This document shows positions 17,381-26,278 of a DNA stretch of 64,000 nucleotides, piece by piece. This DNA comes from Marinifilum sp. N1E240 (GTDB lineage Bacteria; Bacteroidota; Bacteroidia; Bacteroidales; Marinifilaceae). Where the stretch lies: positions 647,088-711,087 of the forward strand of contig NZ_WHKF01000001.1 in the NCBI RefSeq assembly GCF_009295825.1, written 5' to 3'. A model generated the notes under the pieces. It had not been told where the DNA came from. It saw only the letters and a list, made by a program, of their open reading frames with translations, and did no database searches. The number at the start of each line of letters is the position of its first letter. The first letter of the stretch is position 1. Both the position numbers and the translations under genes were made by a program.

Positions 17381-18181
17381 TTACTTGAGCATATGCTTTT
17401 GAACAACAGATTTAAATTCTTCCTGTACCAATCCATTTGAAGCAATGATTTCTTTTCCAAAAATATAATCGCTTCCGCCTTTAAAATCACATACTGCTCC
17501 ACCTGCTTGTTTTACCAGGAAGGATCCGGCAGCAACATCCCAGGCTTGCAAACTGTATTCATAAAAAGCTTCGAATCTACCGCAAGCTACATAAGCCAAA
17601 TCGGTAGCGGCAGAACCGGGTCTTCGAACACCATGCGAGTTTAGAATAAAATATTCCAATGTTGCCATGAAATTTTTTAATAAATCGTAGTCGTAATAAG
17701 GAAAACCTGTTGCGATTAGCGAGGCGTCAACAGTTTTTGCTTTGGAAACACGAATTGTATTGCCATTTAAAAATGCGCCACCAGCTCCTTTCCAGGAGTA
17801 GAAGCACTCATCTAAACTAATTTCGTAAACAACTCCTAATACAATTTCATTGTTTTCCTGCAATGCTATACTAACTGCGAAGGGTGAGAAGCCATGTATG
17901 TAATTGGTTGTTCCGTCAAGCGGATCAATAATCCAATTGTAACGATCGGCGCGAAAAGTTTCGGTTCCTTCCTCGGCAATAAAACCAGCTTCGGGCAGAA
18001 TTTCCTTTAGCTCTTTTACGATTAACTCTTCGGATGTTTTATCAACATAGGTAACAAAATCGTGCATGCCTTTCGTCTCAACTATATCCGCTTTTATTTT
18101 GCTTTGTTGATCTTTAATAAAGGATCCTGCCTTTTTGGCAATATCCTTGGTTTTTAAACACAGTTCCTCTAGCATATTCAT
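17381..18181 (-). CDS. suhB: Inositol monophosphatase family protein
   Basis: Mg2+-dependent sugar-phosphate phosphatase of the SuhB/IMPase fold, cytosolic. Of 266 residues, AEEGTETF holds the metal-binding Glu70/Glu71, and IIDPLDGTTNYIHGF holds Asp86 and Asp89. The C-terminal WDVAAGSFLVKQAGG (about residue 215) gives the third metal-site Asp. It begins 11 bp after mtaB. The start could also be the ATG two codons downstream. The natural substrate is uncertain; the symbol is by family resemblance. Confidence 0.88.
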   Translation of the reverse strand: MNMLEELCLKTKDIAKKAGSFIKDQQSKIKADIVETKGMHDFVTYVDKTSEELIVKELKEILPEAGFIAEEGTETFRADRYNWIIDPLDGTTNYIHGFSPFAVSIALQENNEIVLGVVYEISLDECFYSWKGAGGAFLNGNTIRVSKAKTVDASLIATGFPYYDYDLLKNFMATLEYFILNSHGVRRPGSAATDLAYVACGRFEAFYEYSLQAWDVAAGSFLVKQAGGAVCDFKGGSDYIFGKEIIASNGLVQEEFKSVVQKHMLK

Positions 18182-18192
18182 GATAGATGATT

Positions 18193-19527
18193 TTATTGAA
18201 TAATTGGTTTAAAACTAAATTGGTTCGTATTTAGCAATTCGGCTTCCACATTGCCTTTTTCATTAATTTCTTTCAGGCTCACCATTGCCAACTGGTTACT
18301 TAAATTCAAATTGTAAGGAATTTCCACTTTAATATAGTTCTCGGTGAATCCATACATTTTACCATGATCGTTATATCCTTCGAAAAGAACTTCTGTTTCT
18401 TGATTTAAATGATTCTGATAAAACGCTCTTAACTTTTTGCCTGATAATATTTGAAGCATTTTAGCTCTCTGTTTTCTTTCTTGTACAGGAACCGATTCCT
18501 TAATTTCCAATGCTTTGGTTCCTTGTCTTTCCGAATAAGGAAAAACATGAAGTTGACTTATAGGCAATTCGTTAATGAACTTGTACGCCTCATTAAAATC
18601 CTCTTCACTTTCACCTCGACTTCCAGCAATTACATCAACACCAATAAAGGCATCGGGCAAAAGAGTTTTTATTTTTTCGATACGCTGAGCAAAAAGTTCT
18701 CGGTCGTATCTACGTTTCATCAATTTAAGAACTTTGTTCGATCCTGCTTGTAATGGAATATGAAAATGATTTACAAATTTCTTCGAACTGGCAACAAAAT
18801 CAATAATATCATTACTCAGTAGGTTGGGCTCTATCGATGAAATTCGAAATCGTTCTATGCCTTCAACTTTCTCTAGCTCTTTTATCAGTTCAAGAAAAGT
18901 TTCATTGGTACTTTTACCAAAATCACCAATATTTACGCCGGTTAAAATGATTTCTTTTGCACCTTGCTCTGCAACTTTTTCGGCTTGCTTTACTGTTTCT
19001 GAAATGCTACTGTTTCTGCTTCTTCCTCTGGCAAAAGGAATAGTACAGTAGGTGCAGAAGTAATTACAACCGTCCTGAATTTTCAGAAAACAACGGGTTC
19101 TGTCACCCATTGAGTAGGAAGAGTGAAAATCTTTTACCGATTCAACTTCGCAAGGCTGAAGTTCACCAGTTCCGTTTTTTTCAAGATGATCGATGTATTT
19201 GTGGATATTGAATTTTTCGTTTGCCCCCAATATCAAATCTACACCAGGAATGGCAAGGATTTCTTGTGGTTTTAACTGTGCATAACATCCAATAACAGCA
19301 ATAAAAGCGTTTGGATTTGTTTTAATCACTTTTTTGATTGCTTGTCGGCACTTTTTATCAGCCTGATCGGTTACCGAACAGGTATTGATAACGTATATAT
19401 CAGCTTTTTCTGTCATCTTCACCGTTTCGAATCCCATTTCTTTAAATGATCTTCCAATGGTTGAAGTTTCAGAAAAATTCAATTTACATCCCAATGTGTA
19501 AAATGCAACTGTTTTTCCTTCCAACAT
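18193..19527 (-). CDS. mtaB: tRNA t6A37 methylthiotransferase MtaB
   Basis: Radical-SAM enzyme that adds a methylthio group to t6A37 of tRNAs reading ANN codons. Start chosen at the ATG at 19525-19527 (MLEGKTVAFYTLGCKLN), preceded by a purine-rich stretch; a longer form would add 19 unconserved residues. The N-terminal MTTase domain supplies Cys14, Cys50 (NTCSVTDQADKKCRQ, the MtaB form) and Cys81 (GCYAQ). The radical SAM triad is Cys154, Cys158 and Cys161 (DGCNYFCTYCTIPFARG), and a TRAM-like end follows. First of four genes on this strand. Confidence 0.95.
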   Translation of the reverse strand: MLEGKTVAFYTLGCKLNFSETSTIGRSFKEMGFETVKMTEKADIYVINTCSVTDQADKKCRQAIKKVIKTNPNAFIAVIGCYAQLKPQEILAIPGVDLILGANEKFNIHKYIDHLEKNGTGELQPCEVESVKDFHSSYSMGDRTRCFLKIQDGCNYFCTYCTIPFARGRSRNSSISETVKQAEKVAEQGAKEIILTGVNIGDFGKSTNETFLELIKELEKVEGIERFRISSIEPNLLSNDIIDFVASSKKFVNHFHIPLQAGSNKVLKLMKRRYDRELFAQRIEKIKTLLPDAFIGVDVIAGSRGESEEDFNEAYKFINELPISQLHVFPYSERQGTKALEIKESVPVQERKQRAKMLQILSGKKLRAFYQNHLNQETEVLFEGYNDHGKMYGFTENYIKVEIPYNLNLSNQLAMVSLKEINEKGNVEAELLNTNQFSFKPIIQ

Positions 19528-19657
19528 ATTTTCTTCCCTTCTGCTGATTGTTTTTTTTTGATTTTCAGATAAAAAAAGAACCATTTCAAAATGAATTGAA
19601 ATAGCTCAAAATTATCTAAATTAAATGATTTGCAAATCTACAAAAAGAAATACGTTT

Positions 19658-20554
19658 TTAACTAATAAGGAGCTCATTAGTCTTGTATTCCTTGTAAAGT
19701 TGATGAACAATACCATCGGTTACACCAATTTTAGGTACATGAATTCGCTCAGCCTTCGCCCATTCCATAACGCTTAAGAATATGGTAGCCGCAGGAATAA
19801 TAACATCAGCACGATCGGGATTCATATCGTAATTAATCATTAAATCTTCGTATGAATACATTTTCAGATCGTAATAGATTGATTTTAATTCTTTGTAACT
19901 AAGGTGTTTTTCCTTTTTTGGAGTAGCAAGTTTAACCAATCGATTGATATTACCGCCCGAGCCAATAATTTCAATGTTCTCGCAATTTGGACAAATGTCT
20001 AACAGACATTCTTTAATCCGAATAAATTCTCCCTTTGGAACGCAATCTTTTAAAATTTTAATTGTACCCACATTGAATGACGCCGAGAAAGTACAGATTC
20101 CTTTTGAAAAAAGTGTGATTTCGGTACTTCCACCACCAACATCAACATAAAGGTAATCTTTGTTGGGTTCTAACTTGTCAGCAATTTTATTATCAAAAAT
20201 TATATTGGCTTCTTCTTTACCATCTATAATATCAATTTTAATATGACTTTCATCTTCAATTTGTTGAATAATTTCCGCACCATTGGCAGCTTCTCGCATT
20301 GCTGAAGTCGCACAAGCACGGTAATTTACCACCTCGTGTACTTCCATAAGATTACGAAAGGCTTTCATTGCTTTGATAAGTTTTTCGCCTTTTGTTGGAG
20401 AAATAAACTTATCAATAAAGGTGTCGGTTCCCAATCGAATTGGAACTCTGATTAAAGATGATTTTTTAAAATGCGTATTTCCACCTTCCTCAAATACATT
20501 CATAAACAGCAGTCGGATTGCGTTAGATCCGATGTCAATGGCGGCAAATTTCAT
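19658..20554 (-). CDS. Ppx/GppA-family phosphatase
   Basis: Exopolyphosphatase / pppGpp phosphatase of the ASKHA fold, about 299 residues, so a short form with only the catalytic domain. MKFAAIDIGSNAIRLLF is phosphate loop 1, YLYVDVGGGSTEITLF loop 2, and IIGSGGNINRLVKLA the third nucleotide-binding element. ACATSAMREAANG and DGIVHQLYKEY are family-typical. The start at 20554 matches relatives; the ATG three codons upstream (20563) is equally open. The upstream neighbour phoH-like gene ends about 110 bp before it, with a 10-bp hairpin in the gap. Polyphosphate or (p)ppGpp cannot be told apart as substrate. Confidence 0.9.
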   Translation of the reverse strand: MKFAAIDIGSNAIRLLFMNVFEEGGNTHFKKSSLIRVPIRLGTDTFIDKFISPTKGEKLIKAMKAFRNLMEVHEVVNYRACATSAMREAANGAEIIQQIEDESHIKIDIIDGKEEANIIFDNKIADKLEPNKDYLYVDVGGGSTEITLFSKGICTFSASFNVGTIKILKDCVPKGEFIRIKECLLDICPNCENIEIIGSGGNINRLVKLATPKKEKHLSYKELKSIYYDLKMYSYEDLMINYDMNPDRADVIIPAATIFLSVMEWAKAERIHVPKIGVTDGIVHQLYKEYKTNELLIS

Positions 20555-20590
20555 AATTTTCATACGCGGTAAATTTCATTTAATGGGATA

Positions 20591-20614
20591 GAACTCATTT
20601 TTTCAAATGAGTTC
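20591..20614 (-). other. Perfect 10-bp hairpin between phoH-like gene and ppx
   Basis: GAACTCATTT at 20591-20600 and its exact complement at 20605-20614 enclose TTTC. On the minus strand no T run follows, so it is not a textbook terminator; it may be a weak terminator or an mRNA-processing hairpin. Confidence 0.45.
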
Positions 20615-20665
20615 CAATTCTCTATTCAAATTAAAATAAATTTAGGAGGAATGCAAGAGTCATTG

Positions 20666-21994
20666 TTACAGTAAATTACTTGCAAGTTCAGCTAAGTGAC
20701 TTCTTTCTCCTTTAATAAGGTTCACATGAGCGAAAATATCCTGACCTTTCATTCTGTCTGATAAATATGCCAACCCGTTCGATTTTTTATCCAGATAAGG
20801 GGAATCAATTTGTTCAATATCTCCAGTGAATATCATTTTTGTTCCTTCGCCTGCTCGGGTAATAATTGTTTTGATTTCGTGAGGTGTAAGGTTTTGTGCT
20901 TCGTCTACAATAAAGAATGTATTAGATAAACTTCTACCACGTATGTAAGCCAGTGGTGTTATTTGTAATCTATCATCTTTTAAAAGTTCATCAATTTTAA
21001 GATACTCTTTGCTGTGAATATTAAATTTGTGTTTTATTACACTCAAGTTGTCGAACAATGGTTGCATGTAAGGACCAATTTTTTCATTAGCATCACCAGG
21101 TAAATAACCCAAATCTTTATTGGCTAATGCAACAATGGGTCTTGCTAAAAATATTTGATCGTACATATCTATTTGAGCAAGTGCGGTAGCCAAAGCCAGA
21201 AGCGTTTTTCCAGTACCAGCTCGTCCGGTTAATGCAACCAAGGAAATTTTCGTGTCCAAAAGAGCATGCATTGAAAAAGTTTGTTCTGCATTTCTAGGGA
21301 ATATTCCGTAAGCATTGGGTTTCTCTACTCGGGTAATTAATTTTTCTATTGGATCAAAATGTGCCAGGGCACTCGATGAAGCTCCTTTCAAAATGTAATA
21401 TTCATGTCCGTTAGGTATACTTTCGTTAAATTCATCTTCAGGAATACCTTCATTGGATTTATATAGAGTGGAAATTTTTGCATCATCGAAATTTTCAAGA
21501 GTAGTAATTCCTAAACTAATCACATCATCTAAATCTTGTACCTGATCATTTTTGTAATCTTCAGCAGGAATTCCAAGTGATTTTGCCTTCATTCTTAGGT
21601 TGATATCTTTTGATACCAAAATCACCTTTTTACGTTTGTATTGTTTGAAAATGTGCTCGGTAATTGCTAAAATTCTATGATCTGGAATATTCTCTTGAAA
21701 GGATGTTTTCATTTCCTGAGAAAATTCTTTTCCCGTTTCAATGAATAAATTCCCTAGTCCTTTTCCCAGGTTTACACCATCAGTAAAAAGCTTATCTCCT
21801 GATATTCTGTCAAGTTCTCTGCTAAATTCTCTGGCGTGAAAATTTATTTGATCGTTTCCTTTCTTAAACTTATCAAGCTCTTCGAGAACTGTAATAGGAA
21901 TAATAACATCGTTTTCTTCAAAATTATAAATCGAGTTAAAGTCGTGAAGGATTACATTGGTATCCAAAACGAAAATCTTTTTGAGTTTAGCCAT
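20666..21994 (-). CDS. PIN-PhoH family ATPase (YlaK-like)
   Basis: A 442-residue protein joining an N-terminal PIN RNase domain (FVLDTNVILHDF with Asp11, VLEELDKFK with Glu38/Glu39, VILVSKDINLRMKA; about residues 5-150) to a C-terminal PhoH ATPase (Walker A ALTGRAGTGKTLL around 257-264, Walker B FFIVDEAQNLTP, MIFTGDIEQID). PIN-PhoH proteins are known as RNA-unwinding and cleaving enzymes in some bacteria; the cellular role here is unknown. Transcribed toward ppx, with a 263-bp divergent gap to folC. Domain calls are firm. Confidence 0.93.
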   Translation of the reverse strand: MAKLKKIFVLDTNVILHDFNSIYNFEENDVIIPITVLEELDKFKKGNDQINFHAREFSRELDRISGDKLFTDGVNLGKGLGNLFIETGKEFSQEMKTSFQENIPDHRILAITEHIFKQYKRKKVILVSKDINLRMKAKSLGIPAEDYKNDQVQDLDDVISLGITTLENFDDAKISTLYKSNEGIPEDEFNESIPNGHEYYILKGASSSALAHFDPIEKLITRVEKPNAYGIFPRNAEQTFSMHALLDTKISLVALTGRAGTGKTLLALATALAQIDMYDQIFLARPIVALANKDLGYLPGDANEKIGPYMQPLFDNLSVIKHKFNIHSKEYLKIDELLKDDRLQITPLAYIRGRSLSNTFFIVDEAQNLTPHEIKTIITRAGEGTKMIFTGDIEQIDSPYLDKKSNGLAYLSDRMKGQDIFAHVNLIKGERSHLAELASNLL

Positions 21995-22257
21995 AACTTA
22001 AGATTTTAGAGGTTAATAACGACCAACAATTGATCGATTTGATGCTTAGAATTCAGCTGATCAGAAAAGAATGAGGTTAAACTTCTGGTTATTAGAATAA
22101 ATCTATAAAAGGTAAGATGGATTTTTTTAGATTCAATTCCTGACAGCAATTATACTTTTAATTTAGCAATTTTTGAAGGAAAATTACGATGTAAAATACT
22201 TTTTTAAAAAATTTTATACTTCTTTGCAAAAACAACAATTTCTGTATCGAATTTATT

Positions 22258-23544
22258 ATGAATTACCAGGAAACTTTAGATTATATGTTTACTCAGCTGC
22301 CTATGTATCAACGTACAGGAAAAGCTGCTTATAAGGCGAACTTAGATACTACTTTGGCTTTAGATAACTATTTCAATCACCCACATACAAAATTTAAGAC
22401 TGTTCATGTAGCTGGAACAAATGGAAAGGGGTCAGTTTCACATTCTGTAGCTTCAGTTTTACAAGAATCTGGATTAAAAGTTGGCTTGTATACATCTCCT
22501 CATTTGCGTGATTTTCGAGAGAGAATTAAAATTAACGGTGAGCTTATTACAGAAGATGCTGTTATTGATTTTATAGAAAATAATAAAGAAAAATTTGAAG
22601 AGTTACATCCCTCTTTTTTCGAAATGACAGTGGCAATGGCTTTTGATTATTTTGAAAAAGAAAAAGTAGACATCGCAGTAATTGAAGTAGGATTGGGAGG
22701 AAGATTGGATTCAACAAATATTATAGCTCCTCTTTTATCGGTAATCACAAATATTAGCAAAGATCACACAGCCTTTTTAGGAACGGAATTGGTTGATATT
22801 GCAAGAGAAAAAGCAGGTATAATAAAAAAAGATATTCCTGTGATTGTTGGAAAAAAACAACCTGAAATTGCTGATTTGTTTTGTGCTATAGCTGACGAAA
22901 GAGATACTGAACTTTATTTTGCTGAAGATATTTACACATTAGTGAGTGCTAATTCTCAAAAAGAAATTCAGAAGTTGAATTATATGTCTGGTTTAAATGA
23001 TAATCAGATAGAACTGTCGTGTGATTTATTGGGACAATATCAGCAAGATAATATAAGAACGGCAATTTGCACTTGCGATGAATTGGTTAAGTTAGGAATT
23101 GAGATTAGACAGAGTGATTTGAAAAAGGGTTTGGAAAATATTGTAAAAAATACCGGACTTTTAGGTCGTTGGCAGATTCTTCAGAATAATCCTAAGGTTA
23201 TATGCGATACGGGACACAATGTTGCCGGAATTAGAGAAATATTAGAGCAAATTGAGAGAACTGAATACAGAAAACTAAGTTTTGTATTTGGAATGGTAGA
23301 TGATAAGAATATTGAAGAAGTATTGAGTTTGATGCCAAAGGAAGCAACTTACTATTTTACCAAAGCTTCGATTCCAAGAGCATTGGATGAAAATGTTCTT
23401 AAAGAGCAGGCAAAAAAGTTTGGATTAGTTGGAAATGCATATGCTTTGGTATCAGAAGCCTTGGAGAATGCAATTGCAAATTCTTCTGATGAGGATCTAA
23501 TTTTTGTTGGTGGAAGTACATTTGTAGTTGCTGAAGTTGTTTAA
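22258..23544 (+). CDS. folC: Folylpolyglutamate / dihydrofolate synthase
   Basis: Cytosolic Mur-ligase-like enzyme that adds glutamate to dihydropteroate and to reduced folates. The 428 residues show the ATP loop HVAGTNGKGSVSHSV (GTNGKGS at 53-59), the folate-binding YTSPHLRDFRERIKING, and EVGLGGRLDSTNII followed by ITNISKDHTAFLG. The C-terminal domain has CDTGHNVAGI and FVGGSTFVVAE. It stands alone, divergent from the PhoH-like gene and followed after 57 bp by tRNA-Val, whose own promoter lies in that gap. Confidence 0.95.
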   Translation: MNYQETLDYMFTQLPMYQRTGKAAYKANLDTTLALDNYFNHPHTKFKTVHVAGTNGKGSVSHSVASVLQESGLKVGLYTSPHLRDFRERIKINGELITEDAVIDFIENNKEKFEELHPSFFEMTVAMAFDYFEKEKVDIAVIEVGLGGRLDSTNIIAPLLSVITNISKDHTAFLGTELVDIAREKAGIIKKDIPVIVGKKQPEIADLFCAIADERDTELYFAEDIYTLVSANSQKEIQKLNYMSGLNDNQIELSCDLLGQYQQDNIRTAICTCDELVKLGIEIRQSDLKKGLENIVKNTGLLGRWQILQNNPKVICDTGHNVAGIREILEQIERTEYRKLSFVFGMVDDKNIEEVLSLMPKEATYYFTKASIPRALDENVLKEQAKKFGLVGNAYALVSEALENAIANSSDEDLIFVGGSTFVVAEVV

Positions 23545-23562
23545 ACAAAAATCACTTTTTTA

Positions 23563-23592
23563 TTGCAGCATAAAATAATCTGCTTATATTTG
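23563..23592 (+). promoter_or_regulatory. Promoter of tRNA-Val, TTG-N19-TATATTTG
   Basis: TTG at 23563-23565, a 19-bp spacer and TATATTTG at 23585-23592 match the Bacteroidota sigma-ABfr consensus (-33 TTG, -7 TAnnTTTG). The predicted transcript starts a few bases before the tRNA. Confidence 0.8.
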
Positions 23593-23601
23593 CAGCCTCA
23601 A

Positions 23602-23676
23602 GGGCGATTAGCTCAGTTGGTTCAGAGCACTTGGTTTACACCCAAGGGGTCATAGGTTCGAATCCTATATCGCCCA
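23602..23676 (+). tRNA. tRNA-Val (anticodon UAC)
   Basis: A full cloverleaf of 75 nt: acceptor GGGCGAT pairs with ATCGCCC, D stem GCTC/GAGC, anticodon stem CTTGG/CCAAG with loop TTTACAC (anticodon TAC), T stem ATAGG/CCTAT with loop TTCGAAT, discriminator A. The CCA end is not encoded, so the CCA-adding-type enzyme encoded at 51463-52875 would be required. Confidence 0.97.
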
Positions 23677-23760
23677 CTATTTCAGAAGGTTAAATGTTGT
23701 TTTAGCCTTATATCCCCAGCGCCATATATTCAAAATAGAATTACTAATTAAAAAAAAGTA

Positions 23761-23780
23761 TTAAAGAAATTTTTCTTTAA
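23761..23780. repeat. Inverted repeat just upstream of the rex -7 box
   Basis: TTAAAGAAA (23761-23769) and its exact complement (23772-23780) around TT. It ends 12 bp before a TACTTTTG box. It could be an operator or part of the end of the tRNA transcript. Confidence 0.4.
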
Positions 23781-23792
23781 TGAAAACTTCTT

Positions 23793-23800
23793 TACTTTTG
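23793..23800 (+). promoter_or_regulatory. Putative -7 box of the rex promoter
   Basis: TACTTTTG fits TAnnTTTG and lies 28 bp before the rex ATG. No TTG at the expected -33 position was found, so it may depend on an activator or be a chance match. Confidence 0.4.
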
Positions 23801-23828
23801 TTTTGATTTTAGGTGTAAGCAAAATACT

Positions 23829-24485
23829 ATGGTTCAAATTTCTAAAAAAAATATGCAGGGGGTTCCGGAGCCTACAATTAGGCGCATGCCATCCTATTTA
23901 GCATTTGCAGAAGGTTTATCGAGAAAAGGTCAACAATTTGTTTCGTCAACACAGATTGCGAACTACATGAATATTGATCCTACTCAGGTAACCAAAGATT
24001 TATCGTATACTACAATTGTGGGTAAAACCAGAGTTGGTTACGAGGTAAAAGCAATTGTAGATGTTTTATCCGATTTCTTAGGGTTTTCGGTTATGGATAA
24101 TGCTTTCCTTGTAGGTGCAGGTTCATTGGGTTCCGCATTACTTCATGATAGTGGATTAACTCATTTTGGTTTAAATATTGTTGCTGCCTTTGATGTTAAT
24201 CCATCAACAATAGGTCGTAAAATAAACGATGTTGAGGTTTTCCATATAGATCAATTTAGAGATTTGGCTCAGGAATTAAACGTTATAATGGGAATTATAA
24301 CTGTTCCTGCTGAGAATGCTCAAACTGTTGCCGATTTAATGGTTGCATGGGGAATAAAAGCAATTTGGAATTTTACTCCGGCGCGAATTAAGGTTCCTGA
24401 GGATATAATAGTACAGAACACGACCTTGTATTCTAATTTGGCTATTATTTTTAACAAGTTGCACAACGAACGAAAAGAATCTTAA
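23829..24485 (+). CDS. rex: Redox-sensing transcriptional repressor Rex
   Basis: Homodimeric repressor that senses the NADH/NAD+ ratio and controls fermentation and respiration genes. In 218 residues the winged-helix part (IRRMPSYLAFAEGLSRKG, STQIANYMNIDPTQVTKDLSY, VGKTRVGYEV) is followed by a Rossmann domain (AFLVGAGSLGSALL, about 93-106; AAFDVNPSTIGRKI). The C-terminal helix that swaps between subunits ends in NTTLYSNLAIIFNKL. It stands alone between tRNA-Val and a strong terminator. With the hydrogenase at 49870-51324 it points to a redox-balanced fermentative metabolism. Confidence 0.95.
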   Translation: MVQISKKNMQGVPEPTIRRMPSYLAFAEGLSRKGQQFVSSTQIANYMNIDPTQVTKDLSYTTIVGKTRVGYEVKAIVDVLSDFLGFSVMDNAFLVGAGSLGSALLHDSGLTHFGLNIVAAFDVNPSTIGRKINDVEVFHIDQFRDLAQELNVIMGIITVPAENAQTVADLMVAWGIKAIWNFTPARIKVPEDIIVQNTTLYSNLAIIFNKLHNERKES

Positions 24486-24505
24486 TCAGAAGATATAGGG
24501 TATAA

Positions 24506-24540
24506 AAAAAGGGCCGTGAATTTACTTCAAAGCCCTTTTT
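24506..24540. terminator. Bidirectional terminator after rex
   Basis: AAAAAGGGC at 24506-24514 pairs with GCCCTTTTT at 24532-24540, with an inner TGAA/TTCA pairing in the loop. It lies between convergent rex and the 82-residue gene. Confidence 0.8.
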
Positions 24541-24566
24541 TATATTATCTGATGTTGAAATCTTTT

Positions 24567-24815
24567 TTAGGCATTCTCCAGAATACGAAATGCACAATCT
24601 AAAATTGTAGTATCGTCTAGTTCAACAATTCCACCATTAGGACCTTGTTCAACATGTATTCCCGTACTTTTACCTTTTTCAAAATTTCTTCCACCAAAAT
24701 AATTTCTAACTGTTTCAACGTTTAACTGTAAATCTTCTGCAATCCTTTGCATACTGCCGTCTGGCAAACGATCCTTAATCTGTCTTAGCTCATTAAATGT
24801 GATTGTCTTAGTCAT
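24567..24815 (-). CDS. Small putative DNA-binding protein
   Basis: An 82-residue soluble protein. Residues 6-45 (FNELRQIKDRLPDGSMQRIA, EDLQLNVETVRNYFGG) read as a helix-turn-helix in which QRIAEDLQLNVETVRNYF would be the recognition part. The C-terminal VELDDTTILDCAFRILE forms a likely helix. I take it to be one of the small HTH proteins found across Bacteroidota; target and function are unknown. It stands alone, convergent with rex. Confidence 0.75.
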   Translation of the reverse strand: MTKTITFNELRQIKDRLPDGSMQRIAEDLQLNVETVRNYFGGRNFEKGKSTGIHVEQGPNGGIVELDDTTILDCAFRILENA

Positions 24816-24919
24816 ATGCTGTAAAGTTTATTAAGGGTTAGAAATTTATTTGCCCTTTAAATTTAATGAAAGAATTTCTTAAATTAAAATTATTAGAATG
24901 TTAATTCTTACAGCATTGA

Positions 24920-26278
24920 CTAAAAAGTTAAGGTAAAACTAGTTCTTTCGTTTGGTTCAGATTGAGCTGTTATAGTACCTCCGTGTAGTCGTAATATTTG
25001 TTTTGAAAGGCTAAGACCAATTCCCGACCCTTTTGGTTTGGTTGTAAAGAATGGAATAAAGACTTTGTCTAAAACTTCCTTAATAATTCCTTGCCCATTA
25101 TCACTTACCTGAATTGATATCCTTCCTCGTTTATTCATAAAGGCTTTCATTTCAATTTTTGGATTCGAAGTATTTTCAAGAGCATGAATCGAATTTTTAA
25201 GTAAATTGATTAAAACCTGTTCTATTAATTGTTCGTCTGCAGATAATTCTATTGATTCCGGATTGATACTAATGTTGCACTCAATATTATTTCTTCTGAT
25301 TTCTTCTTCCATTAATCGGTGAATGTTATCAAAAAGTTTTTGTACCTGAAAAATGCCAAAGCTTGGCTTAGGAATTTTAGTTAGGTTTCTATAAGTATCA
25401 ACAAAATGAAGTAAACCAGAACTTCTTTTGTGAATGGTTTCAAGAGCCATTTTAACCTCATTAAGAGTTTCCAGATCGTCGTCCTGGAATTTATTGGTAT
25501 TGTTTTCACCAAAGTCATCAAGTATGGTTGTAAGCGTTGTAGACAACGATGAAATAGGTGTAATAGAATTCATGATTTCATGAGTCAATACACGAATTAG
25601 TTTTTGCCACGATTCTATTTCTTGCTCTTCAAGCTCGTATTGAATGTTTTTTATTGAAACCAAAATTACCTGACGGTTGTTAATTTTGAACTCAGTAGCG
25701 TAAACGGCTAATTTCAGAATATCTTCGTTATCAACAACTTTAACAAGAGTGTTTTCACCATGTTTTAATTTTAGCAATGCATCAACAAGTTCAGGATTAA
25801 AGGATTTAAGATCCTGAATTTTTTTTAGATTGCTAATTTGAAATAACTTTTTTGAAGCATTATTAATCATCTCAACCTTACCGTCGCGATGAAATGCGAT
25901 CAAACTGATACCAATGTGTTGAATTACGGTTTGCAGATAAAAGTAATGTTCCTCTTTTTCTGCACGAATTTTTTGAAAATCAGTAATAACTGCATTGAAA
26001 GATTCCTGCAATTTATCAAAAGAACTTCCTAATCCTTGAACCTGGAAATTTCGAGTAAAATCGGAATATCGAATAGATTCCAGAAAGTTTTTAAGTAATC
26101 GGTTGGTTTTTTCTACATATCTGATAATTTCATAAATCTGATATACTATGGCAATCATAGTTAAGCTTGCCGTAAAGTATAAGCTTTTCTTTGCGACAAG
26201 ATAAAACAGGAGAAAGATTGTTGCAGAAAGGACAATAATTCTAATAATAAAATTAATTCTAAAGCTTTTATAAACCAT
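24920..26278 (-). CDS. NtrB-like sensor histidine kinase
   Basis: A 452-residue membrane histidine kinase. Two membrane helices at about residues 9-28 and 33-50 leave almost no periplasmic loop, so the signal is probably sensed in the membrane or cytosol. A HAMP-like segment and a PAS domain (LQTVIQHIGISLIAFHRDG) follow, then the H box VLTHEIMNSITPISSL (His233), N box QVLINLLKNSIHALE, and G boxes DNGQGI and GSGIGLSLSKQI. The start codon overlaps the end of the response regulator by 11 nt, so the two are coupled. Likely partner: the regulator at 26268-27647. Confidence 0.93.
   Translation of the reverse strand: MVYKSFRINFIIRIIVLSATIFLLFYLVAKKSLYFTASLTMIAIVYQIYEIIRYVEKTNRLLKNFLESIRYSDFTRNFQVQGLGSSFDKLQESFNAVITDFQKIRAEKEEHYFYLQTVIQHIGISLIAFHRDGKVEMINNASKKLFQISNLKKIQDLKSFNPELVDALLKLKHGENTLVKVVDNEDILKLAVYATEFKINNRQVILVSIKNIQYELEEQEIESWQKLIRVLTHEIMNSITPISSLSTTLTTILDDFGENNTNKFQDDDLETLNEVKMALETIHKRSSGLLHFVDTYRNLTKIPKPSFGIFQVQKLFDNIHRLMEEEIRRNNIECNISINPESIELSADEQLIEQVLINLLKNSIHALENTSNPKIEMKAFMNKRGRISIQVSDNGQGIIKEVLDKVFIPFFTTKPKGSGIGLSLSKQILRLHGGTITAQSEPNERTSFTLTF

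Noticed and set aside
20591-20614. Intrinsic terminator
   Set aside because: The stem is perfect but no T run follows on either strand; listed as a hairpin only.
23761-23780. A Rex operator
   Set aside because: The arms TTAAAGAAA lack the TTGTGAA core; kept only as an unassigned dyad.
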